Both the position numbers and the translations under genes were made by a program. From assembly GCF_002234375.1 (NCBI RefSeq), contig NZ_NMQV01000014.1, positions 124,001 through 188,000 on the forward strand: a DNA stretch of 64,000 bases. Reading direction: 5' to 3'. This DNA is from Pseudomonas fluvialis. GTDB lineage: Bacteria; Pseudomonadota; Gammaproteobacteria; Pseudomonadales; Pseudomonadaceae. Shown here piece by piece: positions 24,627-31,709 of this stretch (position 1 is its first letter; every line of letters starts with the position of its first letter). The notes beneath the pieces were generated by a model that was not told where the DNA came from, did no database searches, and saw only the letters and a list, made by a program, of their open reading frames with translations.

Positions 24627-25130
24627 TTACTTGCAAGCGCCTTCGACGCGGCAGGCGCAGCTGGTCGGAACGTGGCACGGGTGATCTTTGCAGCGCATGG
24701 CCTGCGCCTCGCTGCCACCGCCCGGATAGGCACCAAAGTGCTTTTCATACAGCGCGACTGTTTGAGCAAAAGCGCTCTTCAGCTCCTGGTAATCGTCCTG
24801 ACCGTAGATGCCGAAGTAGGGGTAGTGGTCGATAAAACGGCCGAACACTTGCTGGCAGTCTTCGCGGTAGGCACGGGTGTCCAGAATGTGTGCATGCCAG
24901 ATCGCATCCACTGTCTTGCTGGGTACCAATGCCACGGATGGATAGAAGCGCTTGAGGGTCAGAAAGCGGCGGTATTCCAGCTCGGCCATATCCCACTCAG
25001 TTGCCGACATTTCAGCTTCCGAAGACTCGGTGTACTTATACTTCAGGCGTTTGAAGTCCAGGCGGCTGACGTTCATCTCCAGGCCGTTGGCCGCCAGCAG
25101 CGGCTGATTGAGCGATACAAGTGCAGTCAT
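24627..25130 (-). CDS. Glycine-rich-domain-containing-protein-like (GRDP/DUF1399-type) protein with Cys/His-rich tail
   Basis: The 167-residue protein carries the family hallmark VDAIWHAHILDTRAYREDC (residues about 74-92), followed by an aromatic FIDHYPYFGIYG stretch. The family is named from plant glycine-rich-domain proteins and has no defined biochemical role in bacteria. After GGG at 137-139 the last 21 residues hold Cys147, Cys152, Cys158, Cys160 and Cys166 plus His150 and His153, which could bind metal. The start overlaps the previous gene stop by 4 bases. It is encoded directly before the Pro/Gly peptide. Confidence 0.75.
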   Translation of the reverse strand: MTALVSLNQPLLAANGLEMNVSRLDFKRLKYKYTESSEAEMSATEWDMAELEYRRFLTLKRFYPSVALVPSKTVDAIWHAHILDTRAYREDCQQVFGRFIDHYPYFGIYGQDDYQELKSAFAQTVALYEKHFGAYPGGGSEAQAMRCKDHPCHVPTSCACRVEGACK

Positions 25131-25438
25131 GGATGTTTCTCCTGTGATTGAAGGTTGCAGGCCTTGATAGGCCGCCTTCGCTTCAGCTCACGTTCGAAAC
25201 ACTGACGACTGACCAGGGCGCACGGTGCGTAGCCAGTGGCGGTTATCTGATAGAGCAAGCGCCAGTCGCTGCCAAGCTTGAAGCGCAGTAGCCCCTCGCG
25301 GCAGCGCACGCGCTTGCCGCCCAATGCGGTAAAGGGCGTGCCAGTGTGCAAGGCTTGGTCAATGCGCTGGGCTTTAGCCTGGTGGCAGCTGCTGACCTGA
25401 TGCGGACAGCGGGCGAGAATGGATTGAATGGTGTGCAT
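25127..25438 (-). CDS. Unassigned 103-residue protein, possibly RelE/ParE-like
   Basis: The start ATG at 25438 has GGAG placed 6 bases upstream. An earlier in-frame start at 25489 is less likely. The segment RCREGLLRFKLGSDWRLLYQI resembles the Arg-rich beta-hairpin (..GdyRliY..) of RelE/ParE-type toxins, but the match is by eye only and no antitoxin-like gene is obvious. The protein has several Cys and a basic C-terminus. It overlaps the following GRDP-like gene by ATGA, so the two are translated together. Confidence 0.5.
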   Translation of the reverse strand: MHTIQSILARCPHQVSSCHQAKAQRIDQALHTGTPFTALGGKRVRCREGLLRFKLGSDWRLLYQITATGYAPCALVSRQCFERELKRRRPIKACNLQSQEKHP

Positions 25439-25494
25439 GACAGGCTCCGTTGTGATGACGGAGCCAGTGTTGATTTGTGGATTCCACAAGCCGC

Positions 25495-26262
25495 CTAGTT
25501 TTTTCGAAGTAAATCGAGCAGGTCGTCGAAGTCCTTGGCTTCTTCGTATTCACGGATGATCAGCTCGCGGTATTGCAGCAGCAGTTCATTCTGCGTGTGT
25601 ACCTCGCGGGCTTTCTCATAAGCCTGCTGCAGATCCCCGCTGAGGTAATGCGCCATCATGCTGTCGCCCAAAGAGAGCGCTGCTGTCTGCGCTGCCAGAG
25701 CTTTCAGCAGGTTGCCTTGCAGATGGCCGAGGCCCATTTGTGGGAGTGTATCGGCAAATGGATTGGGCAAGGCTTCTTCATTGAGCTTGGCAAGCGGAAG
25801 GCGTTCAAGAAAAACCAACAACTCCTGCCTGAGCAAACCAAGTCCTGCAAGTGACTGACGCTCCAGGAAAAGATGCCTGGCCCAATCGACCAGAGGCTGA
25901 CGCTTTGCGTTTGGTTTGACCAGCTCAAGGACGACCCTCGGCTCACCAAATACTCCCTGGAGCAAAATGGCATTCCACAACAGGATGATGTGCTCAGGAT
26001 TGATACGCACACGGTTGCGGCCTTCCTTGCCGCCCACGATGGGCGTCCAGTCCAGATGGATCGCCCGGTATTTGCTGCGGTCAGGACGGCGATCGACCTC
26101 GTCCTTTTCTTTGATGGAGGGGCTGAGGGCATTCACTAACGTATTGAGGCTGTTGAGCAGTTTGCCATGCTGGCTTAGAGGGCTTTGTAAGCCAATTCTT
26201 TTGCACAGTAGGTCATCGTATACCTGTGCCAGCTCGGGCCAATGGCGTGGGTCAGATTTCAC
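25495..26262 (-). CDS. Unassigned 255-residue protein
   Basis: I do not recognise a family. The start is GTG at 26262, inside the end of the upstream gene (11-base overlap), with GGAG upstream. The protein is soluble by appearance, Leu-rich and largely helical. The C-terminal third (from about residue 185) is rich in Ala/Glu/Gln and looks coiled-coil-like, ending DFDDLLDLLRKN. A central segment, WTPIVGGKEGRNRVRINPEHIILLWNAIL, is the most distinctive part and would serve for a search. It is the third gene of the operon. Confidence 0.65.
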   Translation of the reverse strand: MKSDPRHWPELAQVYDDLLCKRIGLQSPLSQHGKLLNSLNTLVNALSPSIKEKDEVDRRPDRSKYRAIHLDWTPIVGGKEGRNRVRINPEHIILLWNAILLQGVFGEPRVVLELVKPNAKRQPLVDWARHLFLERQSLAGLGLLRQELLVFLERLPLAKLNEEALPNPFADTLPQMGLGHLQGNLLKALAAQTAALSLGDSMMAHYLSGDLQQAYEKAREVHTQNELLLQYRELIIREYEEAKDFDDLLDLLRKN

Positions 26263-26593
26263 AGGAGTGCTCCAGCAGTGCCCTCACTGACGTGCGCTTG
26301 GCAAAAGACACAGGCATTTCTGCCACCCTGCTGGCCTGGCTAAACCAGTCACGCCTGGCGCAATGATTTTGGCGTCGGTACTCATCCACTACCCCCATGC
26401 AGTAACCGGCGCGCAGCGCTTCGGACAAACTGGTCGATATGCCGGCCAGCAAATTCTGCTGATCGCGCTTGGCATAAATGCCGACCAACTCCTTGCAACT
26501 CTCAATTAAGTACTCTGGGTCATTGTTGGCCTGCGCTAAAGGGCTTAGCAGGCTGGTTAGCAGGCAGCAGATGCTCAGTGCTTTCAGGTTCAC
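26252..26593 (-). CDS. Periplasmic Rap1a/Tai-like protein
   Basis: This 113-residue protein has a signal peptide (MNLKALSICCLLTSLLSPLAQA) and four mature or near-mature cysteines (33, 65, 78, 111) that could form disulfides. The core AGYCMGVVDEYRRQNHC resembles the CLGYV-type motif of Rap1a/Tai proteins, a family that includes type VI secretion immunity proteins. The resemblance is modest, and there is no nearby effector I can identify. The GTG start at 26593 has an excellent AAGGAGG 8 bases upstream. It overlaps the membrane-protein gene by 4 bases. Confidence 0.6.
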   Translation of the reverse strand: MNLKALSICCLLTSLLSPLAQANNDPEYLIESCKELVGIYAKRDQQNLLAGISTSLSEALRAGYCMGVVDEYRRQNHCARRDWFSQASRVAEMPVSFAKRTSVRALLEHSCEI

Positions 26594-27138
26594 AGGCTGG
26601 CCTCCTTGGCCAAGGGGGTAATCTCGGGTTCGACGCGCGTTTGCACGCTCGCAGGCACTGGGGCTTGAGTTGCCGGAGTACGCGGAACACCAAGAAAGAT
26701 CGCCAGTAATACCGCACCGAAGGTTACGATCTTGTCGATGGGGTGCTCTTGGGGTATCAGCCGCAAGAGTTCTTCAGGGTGCTTGTCAAGTTGAAGCACT
26801 GCTGCGATTGCACCGAGTACTACAAGACCTAAAACGAACATCACGCCTTGTGCGATCAGCAGGCGGTGCAAGCCGTGCCAGAAGCCCAAAGCAAAGTGCG
26901 AGGCGTAATGGATGTGTCGCCACAGCAAGAGCGCCAACAGCAGCATAAACAGCCATTCCAGGGGGGCAAGATCAGCCAGGCCTTCGCCGTATTCAAAAAT
27001 AGTCCAGGGCAGCGATGCCAGCATAAACAGGCCGATCAGCCATAAGCTGACGGTTTTCGACCAGCCCAATAGCCAGCACAGACCTTTGCTAAGGCCGATA
27101 TCCAGTTTGCCAGCCAGAGAGAGTTCGGGGTGTTGCAT
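26590..27138 (-). CDS. Unassigned inner-membrane protein with about four transmembrane segments
   Basis: First gene of the leftward operon, 182 residues from ATG at 27138 (AGGAG 6 bases upstream). Hydrophobic segments lie at about residues 18-45, 55-75, 95-120 and 138-155. A soluble Pro/Glu-rich tail ends LAKEASL. The sequence FHYASHF-type aromatic patch HIHYASHFALGFWHGLHRL lies between segments 2 and 3 and is His-rich. No family is recognised. Upstream in-frame ATGs exist, but the intervening sequence has no membrane or family character. Confidence 0.6.
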   Translation of the reverse strand: MQHPELSLAGKLDIGLSKGLCWLLGWSKTVSLWLIGLFMLASLPWTIFEYGEGLADLAPLEWLFMLLLALLLWRHIHYASHFALGFWHGLHRLLIAQGVMFVLGLVVLGAIAAVLQLDKHPEELLRLIPQEHPIDKIVTFGAVLLAIFLGVPRTPATQAPVPASVQTRVEPEITPLAKEASL

Positions 27139-27172
27139 AGGTGCTCCTTGCATGTGTTGTGTGTAACCACCC

Positions 27173-27295
27173 TTACCGGTGGCGGCTGAGTGTGATGCGT
27201 ACCCGCACCGATGGCTTGTCGGTGCAGGTGCAACGGTCGTCTGAATTAACGTAACGTGACTTGAAATTGTGCCCGGCAGCACCTACTGTTCGCAC
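27173..27295 (-). CDS. Possible 40-residue reading frame in the gap between the two island operons
   Basis: From a GTG at 27295 the frame reads MRTVGAAGHNFKSRYVNSDD and continues with RCTCTDKPSVRVRIT. It lies in otherwise unexplained sequence between the restriction operon and the membrane-protein operon and ends 34 bases before the next start. The ribosome site is poor. The frame extends upstream into the 27372 gene, so part of it may be a shadow. No family recognised. Confidence 0.25.
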   Translation of the reverse strand: MRTVGAAGHNFKSRYVNSDDRCTCTDKPSVRVRITLSRHR

Positions 27296-27371
27296 CAGCT
27301 CATCTACCAGCCTTCGGGTGTCAGCGTAGAAGGAGTAACGGCCCCGTCCTCCTGCGGAGGGCGCGGCCAGC

Positions 27372-27857
27372 CTAATTCCCCTCGCTATACCGCTCCCAAC
27401 GCTTCTCCAGTTTTCTCTGCTGATGCTCCCGCTCAACCGGGTAGGCCGTCCAGGGCAGGATGTAGTCCTTGCGCTCGTCCAGTACCACCAGGTATTCGGC
27501 TTCGGCAAACCAGATCAGCACGCGATGACCTGAACCGTTTGGCTCGCGCCAGACCTTGAGCGCGGCGTCTTCAGTATTTTCGATAATCGGCCTGGGCCAG
27601 CGGATGCGCTCACAACGTCTCAAGTCGGGCAGACGTTCTGCTTCGTCGTTGCCTTCGGAAATCATGTGCCAGAAGGTGGCTTCCCTACCCTGGATGATCG
27701 GGTGGCGTTTCAAGCTCAAGCGCTTACCGGCAAACACAGGTTTCGAAACAACGAAGTCGGCACAGAAGATCTGGTAGATGGCGTCCAGGTAACGAGCAAA
27801 ATCGCCCCCGTAAGCCTTCAGCTCCTCCAGTGGTGGCAGCCACCCCGGCAGGCTCAT
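27372..27857 (-). CDS. Unassigned 161-residue protein, possibly a BECR-fold nuclease-like accessory
   Basis: Last gene of the restriction operon, overlapping the DUF3800 gene by ATGA. Distinctive segments are TFWHMISE (about 63-70), PDLRRCERIRWPRPIIEN (about 77-95) and a C-terminal strand-rich part with YLVVLDERKDYILPWTAYPV then a basic helix. The order of basic/aromatic strands ending in a T-A-Y motif recalls Barnase/EndoU/ColicinE5/RelE (BECR) nuclease families. That is inference from pattern and not a secure assignment. There is no signal peptide or membrane segment. Confidence 0.6.
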   Translation of the reverse strand: MSLPGWLPPLEELKAYGGDFARYLDAIYQIFCADFVVSKPVFAGKRLSLKRHPIIQGREATFWHMISEGNDEAERLPDLRRCERIRWPRPIIENTEDAALKVWREPNGSGHRVLIWFAEAEYLVVLDERKDYILPWTAYPVEREHQQRKLEKRWERYSEGN

Positions 27858-28561
27858 ACCCCAGCGCTCCCGTTCCAGAGGAACAGGTTGAACTTGGACT
27901 CACGCAGCAGCGTGTTCTGCTTGAGGTTGTAGTGGCTGCGCTCGCGGATACGTTCGATCAGGCGCTGCTTGGCTTCACTGCCGGCAAGCCCGCGATGCAG
28001 ATAGGACAGCGCGCCGATGAGCAAGTCAGCCAGCTGCAGTTGCTCCGCCTCATGGGAGTGGATGCGTTGCACCCGGCGAATCACCCTGCGCGAGAAGTCA
28101 TAGGCGTTGTTGGCCAACACCTCATGCAGCTTGGCGACCTTCTCATGCCCTAGGGTGTCCTTGATGTCGATGTAAACGTGATAACCGGCATCTGGCTCGA
28201 AGATGGTCTTGAGCATCGAGAAGTACATCTTGTAGTACCAGTCATCATGGCTCTGCCGGTACTGCTGATGATTGAGGCGCGCCTTGTCGGCCACGATCAG
28301 GGCGCGGAAATGCAGGTCATCGTCATCGAAGAAATAGTCGATGCAGTCCAGGTAGAACTGCAGCTTGGTCGCACCGACCTTGGTCCACTTGATCTCGAAA
28401 TCCGCCGGCAGCTTGTGCCTGACCTTGATTTCACGCAGACGTTGGGCAATCTCCAGACGCTTGGCCTCCGGGCACCAGACGGCCCCCAGCACCATGGCCT
28501 TCTGACCATCGTTCTCCAGATGGCAGGATTCATCGCAGTAGATATTGAAGGTTTCACTCAT
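27854..28561 (-). CDS. DUF3800 domain protein
   Basis: This 235-residue protein starts at ATG 28561, which overlaps the hsdS stop by one base. It shows the DUF3800 pattern: FNIYCDESCH at the N-terminus, EIKWTKV, YIDIKDT near residue 130, and SHEAEQLQLADLLIGAL near 170. These acidic positions suggest an RNase H-like nuclease fold, although no activity has been established for the family. DUF3800 genes are often found in mobile or defence contexts. Here the gene is translationally coupled to a type I restriction operon. Confidence 0.85.
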   Translation of the reverse strand: MSETFNIYCDESCHLENDGQKAMVLGAVWCPEAKRLEIAQRLREIKVRHKLPADFEIKWTKVGATKLQFYLDCIDYFFDDDDLHFRALIVADKARLNHQQYRQSHDDWYYKMYFSMLKTIFEPDAGYHVYIDIKDTLGHEKVAKLHEVLANNAYDFSRRVIRRVQRIHSHEAEQLQLADLLIGALSYLHRGLAGSEAKQRLIERIRERSHYNLKQNTLLRESKFNLFLWNGSAGV

Positions 28562-30237
28562 CACGCCACCGCCTGCTCGACCAGGGTGCTGGCCAGTTGT
28601 TCGTTGAGTTGGCGGGCCTGGGTCAGGCGGGTTTTCAGTTGGTCGCAGAGGGCCATGAGTTGGTCGACTTTGGCGACGATTCGGTGTTGTTCTGCGAGGG
28701 GCGGAAGAGCAATTGGATAGTCATTCATTGCTTTGAGACCAAGATTCTTGATTGTGGTCCCAGTCGCACTCTTCAAGGCATATTCCATAAAGCCAGGCGC
28801 TTCAATCAACAATCTAACAAAGTGCTTGGATATCCCGCCAGCAAGATTGAAGTAGCAGGCGCTTTTCCCTAGGACGACTTTTTCAGAATTGTAAAATGCA
28901 ACATTGCCGATAGTGCCGTTGATTGAAACTAAAATGCTTTGTTCATCTAAGGGTTTCTTATGTTTTGAATACTCACTCTCACTAACAGTCTTGGTTTCCG
29001 GTTTGATGACTATCTTGCCATCCTTTAAGTTGTTGCCATTCACAAAATGGTATGCGCCGTCTTGGCTGTAAATCGGCGTGCCGTGCAGGCCATCACCTAG
29101 CTGCCTAGTTATCTGCGAAAGCCTCAACCACCTCCAACCTTGAGGCGATTCAAATCCTGCTTCTTCTGTAGAGACAGGACTTACAGGCTTTGGCTTTCTA
29201 ATTTTTCCCTCTGAATGAAGCTGCGCAATCTCTTTAGCAATTTTCCCGACTAACTCATCGGCCGGCTCATCGTTGGAATCTTGCGGCACCAGTTTGCCCA
29301 TTACGGCCAGTTGCAGCAGGGTTTGCTTGAGGGCGTCGATGCTGGATTCGGTGGTGAACAGCGTGTGGAAGTGTTCGGCCAGGCGTTGCCAGCTCTGGGC
29401 AAAGTCTTCGGCGTCGCTGGCCTGGGTCAAACTGTCGAGCAGTGCCTGCACCAGTTGGGCGTGGGCGCTTTCGGCGTCGGCCTGCTGGGCTTCCAGGCGG
29501 TCGCACAAGGCCATCAGTTCATCGACTTTGGCGACGATGCGGTGTTGTTCGGCGAGTGGAGGCAAGACGAGAGTAAGTGCCTCTAGCTTGCCTTTCGTCA
29601 CATGCTGAAGTCCTACTCCGCCGTGAGCTTTAGCAATCAGCTCTTCTAAGCGAGTATTAATTGCCAGTTTTAGAAACTTATCGAAAAATGCGTCGCCTAC
29701 CTGAAAGCAAGAAAAAATATGCTGGTTTAAAGCCGCTTTTCCTCGTTCCCAAATGAATGCCCCGAATGAAGTTCCAGGTGTGCCTGACCAGCTGATGAGT
29801 ATTGTCCCTGTGTCGATGACATGGCGATCATCGACAGTATCTGGGTCGCAATAGTTAAACGGCGCATCTGGTTTATTCAGGTTTTGGATTCTGACAATAG
29901 GAAGGCCCGCAGCTATCCATTCTGTTGGCTTGAATGCGCGCCCATTGATCATCTCAAGACAACTCCCAAGTCGCACCCAGCTCCAGCTCTGAGGCACGGA
30001 GAATGGTTGCTCCTTGTCATTAATCTCAGCCTGCTGCTTGCCCTTTTTACCTGCGACAACTAACCGTGCCTTTTCCTCAGCAATCCGCTTTAGCAACTCA
30101 CTGGCCGGTTCATCACTCGGATCTTGCGACACCAACTTGCCACGCACCGCCAATTCCAGAATCAGCTCACGCAGCTTTTTGATGCCATTCGGTGCGCCGG
30201 CCAGCAACGGCAGGTTGTCGGTGAGCAGCGCCGTCAT
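28561..30237 (-). CDS. hsdS: Type I restriction-modification specificity subunit HsdS
   Basis: HsdS sets the DNA target of both methylation and restriction. The 558-residue protein has the two-fold layout: target-recognition domain 1 (about 70-210), a long conserved helical spacer, target-recognition domain 2 (about 355-500) and a terminal conserved helix. The repeated element LPPLAEQHRIVAKVD occurs after each recognition domain. The DNA of the recognition domains is clearly more AT-rich than the flanks, as expected for exchanged modules. It overlaps hsdM by ATGA. Confidence 0.95.
   Translation of the reverse strand: MTALLTDNLPLLAGAPNGIKKLRELILELAVRGKLVSQDPSDEPASELLKRIAEEKARLVVAGKKGKQQAEINDKEQPFSVPQSWSWVRLGSCLEMINGRAFKPTEWIAAGLPIVRIQNLNKPDAPFNYCDPDTVDDRHVIDTGTILISWSGTPGTSFGAFIWERGKAALNQHIFSCFQVGDAFFDKFLKLAINTRLEELIAKAHGGVGLQHVTKGKLEALTLVLPPLAEQHRIVAKVDELMALCDRLEAQQADAESAHAQLVQALLDSLTQASDAEDFAQSWQRLAEHFHTLFTTESSIDALKQTLLQLAVMGKLVPQDSNDEPADELVGKIAKEIAQLHSEGKIRKPKPVSPVSTEEAGFESPQGWRWLRLSQITRQLGDGLHGTPIYSQDGAYHFVNGNNLKDGKIVIKPETKTVSESEYSKHKKPLDEQSILVSINGTIGNVAFYNSEKVVLGKSACYFNLAGGISKHFVRLLIEAPGFMEYALKSATGTTIKNLGLKAMNDYPIALPPLAEQHRIVAKVDQLMALCDQLKTRLTQARQLNEQLASTLVEQAVA
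28641..28707 (-). repeat. hsdS internal direct repeat, copy 2
   Basis: A 67-base segment encoding the conserved AEQHRIVAKVDQLMALCDQL helix. It is a close match to 29510-29576 in the same orientation, with about ten differences. Repeats of this kind allow recognition-domain exchange. Confidence 0.8.
29510..29576 (-). repeat. hsdS internal direct repeat, copy 1
   Basis: Partner of 28641-28707, encoding AEQHRIVAKVDELMALCDRL after the first recognition domain. The two copies are 869 bases apart, about one half-HsdS unit. Confidence 0.8.
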
Positions 30238-31703
30238 ACCTGGCGCTCCAGGGCCTCGGCCAGTACCGCCTTGAGCTGGTCGCGCAGGTCGCTGATTTCG
30301 TCCTGCAGGCTGGCGTAGTTACGCAGCAGTTCGTCCGGGTCGTGGCTGATCTGCTCGCCCACATGCGGGTTCTTGCAGTCGAGGTTCCAGTTGCGCGCCT
30401 TGAGTTCTTCAAGGCTGACCTTCCAGGCGAATTCGTTTTCTTCCCGTGCGGCAAAGCCATCGGCCTCGCTGCCCCACCAGGCTTCCTCCACCGCAAACTC
30501 CTCAATGCGCATGGGCTTTGTCTTGGAGTAGCTCTTGTAGCCGGCCGGGTACTGGTGCTCGTAGAACCACACCTCTTTGGTCGGCGTGCCCTTGGTGAAG
30601 AACAGCAGGTTGGTCTTGATGCCGGTGTAGGGGTTGAACACGCCATTGGGCAGGCGAACGATGGTGTGCAAGTTGCACTCGGTCAGCAGCTTTTCCTTGA
30701 TTCGGCTCTTGATGCCTTCGCCGAACAGAAAACCATCGGGCAGCACCACGGCGGCGCGGCCGCCGTCCTTGAGCAGGTGCATGATCAGCACCAGGAACAG
30801 GTCAGCGGTCTCGCGGGTGCGGAAGGCGGCGGGGAAGTTGGTTTCGATGCCATCTTCTTCCATCCCACCGAACGGCGGGTTGGCGACGATGCAGTCGACC
30901 CGCTCGCCCGGCCCCCAGCTGATCAGCGGGCGGCTCAGGGTATTGTCGTGCTTGATCTGGCTGGGCACCTCGATGCCGTGCAGGATCATATTGGTTGTGG
31001 CCAGCAGGTGCGGCAGCGGCTTTTTCTCCACGCCGAAGATGCTGGCTTGCAGCACGCGCTCGTCCTCGGCGGTATTCACGTAGCGCTTGCGCTTGTGCTC
31101 GATCGTGCAGGTAAGGAAGCCGCCAGTGCCGCAGGCCGGGTCCATGACCTTCTCGTCCAGCTTGGGATCGACCATGCGCACCATAAATTCGGTGACCGGG
31201 CGCGGCGTGTAGAACTCACCGGCGTTGCCGGCACTCTGCAGGTCGCGCAGCAACTGCTCGTACATGTCGCCGAAGGCATGACGCTCTTGCGCCTTGTTGA
31301 AGTCCACACCCTCCTGGATCTTGTTGATCACCTGGCGGATAAGCTGGCCGGACTTCATGTAGTTGTAGGCATCCTCGAATACGCCACGCACCACGTAGGC
31401 GGCTGGAGTGATGCTGTATTCGTGGAGGTTCTGCAGCTGCGGGAACAGGTTGTTGTCGATGAAGTTCTTCAGCTCGTCACCAGTAATGCCTTCCGGGTCG
31501 GCAGCCCAGGTGCGCCAGCGGCAGCTTTCTGGAATCGGCGAGCGATAGGCGTCATCCAGCAGTTCCCACTCCTGCTCGCGGTCATCGAAGATCTTGAGGA
31601 ACAGCATCCACACGAGCTGGCCAATGCGCTGAGCGTCGCCGTCGACGCCGACGTCCTTGCGCATGATGTCCTGGATGGATTTGATGGTACTGGAGATAGA
31701 CAT
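30234..31703 (-). CDS. hsdM: Type I restriction-modification DNA methyltransferase HsdM
   Basis: HsdM is the adenine methyltransferase of the complex. The 489-residue protein has an N-terminal helical HsdM_N domain (1-150) and the SAM-binding motif DPACGTGGFL (near 175). The catalytic motif reads NPPFGG (near 275). The start ATG at 31703 lies 6 bases after the radical SAM gene stop, and the end overlaps hsdS by ATGA. The gene appears intact and should protect the host sites. Confidence 0.97.
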   Translation of the reverse strand: MSISSTIKSIQDIMRKDVGVDGDAQRIGQLVWMLFLKIFDDREQEWELLDDAYRSPIPESCRWRTWAADPEGITGDELKNFIDNNLFPQLQNLHEYSITPAAYVVRGVFEDAYNYMKSGQLIRQVINKIQEGVDFNKAQERHAFGDMYEQLLRDLQSAGNAGEFYTPRPVTEFMVRMVDPKLDEKVMDPACGTGGFLTCTIEHKRKRYVNTAEDERVLQASIFGVEKKPLPHLLATTNMILHGIEVPSQIKHDNTLSRPLISWGPGERVDCIVANPPFGGMEEDGIETNFPAAFRTRETADLFLVLIMHLLKDGGRAAVVLPDGFLFGEGIKSRIKEKLLTECNLHTIVRLPNGVFNPYTGIKTNLLFFTKGTPTKEVWFYEHQYPAGYKSYSKTKPMRIEEFAVEEAWWGSEADGFAAREENEFAWKVSLEELKARNWNLDCKNPHVGEQISHDPDELLRNYASLQDEISDLRDQLKAVLAEALERQV

Positions 31704-31709
31704 AGTGGC

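Noticed and set aside
25127..25438. Calling a toxin-antitoxin pair with the neighbouring gene
   Set aside because: The RelE/ParE resemblance is limited to one hairpin, and the neighbours do not look like antitoxins.
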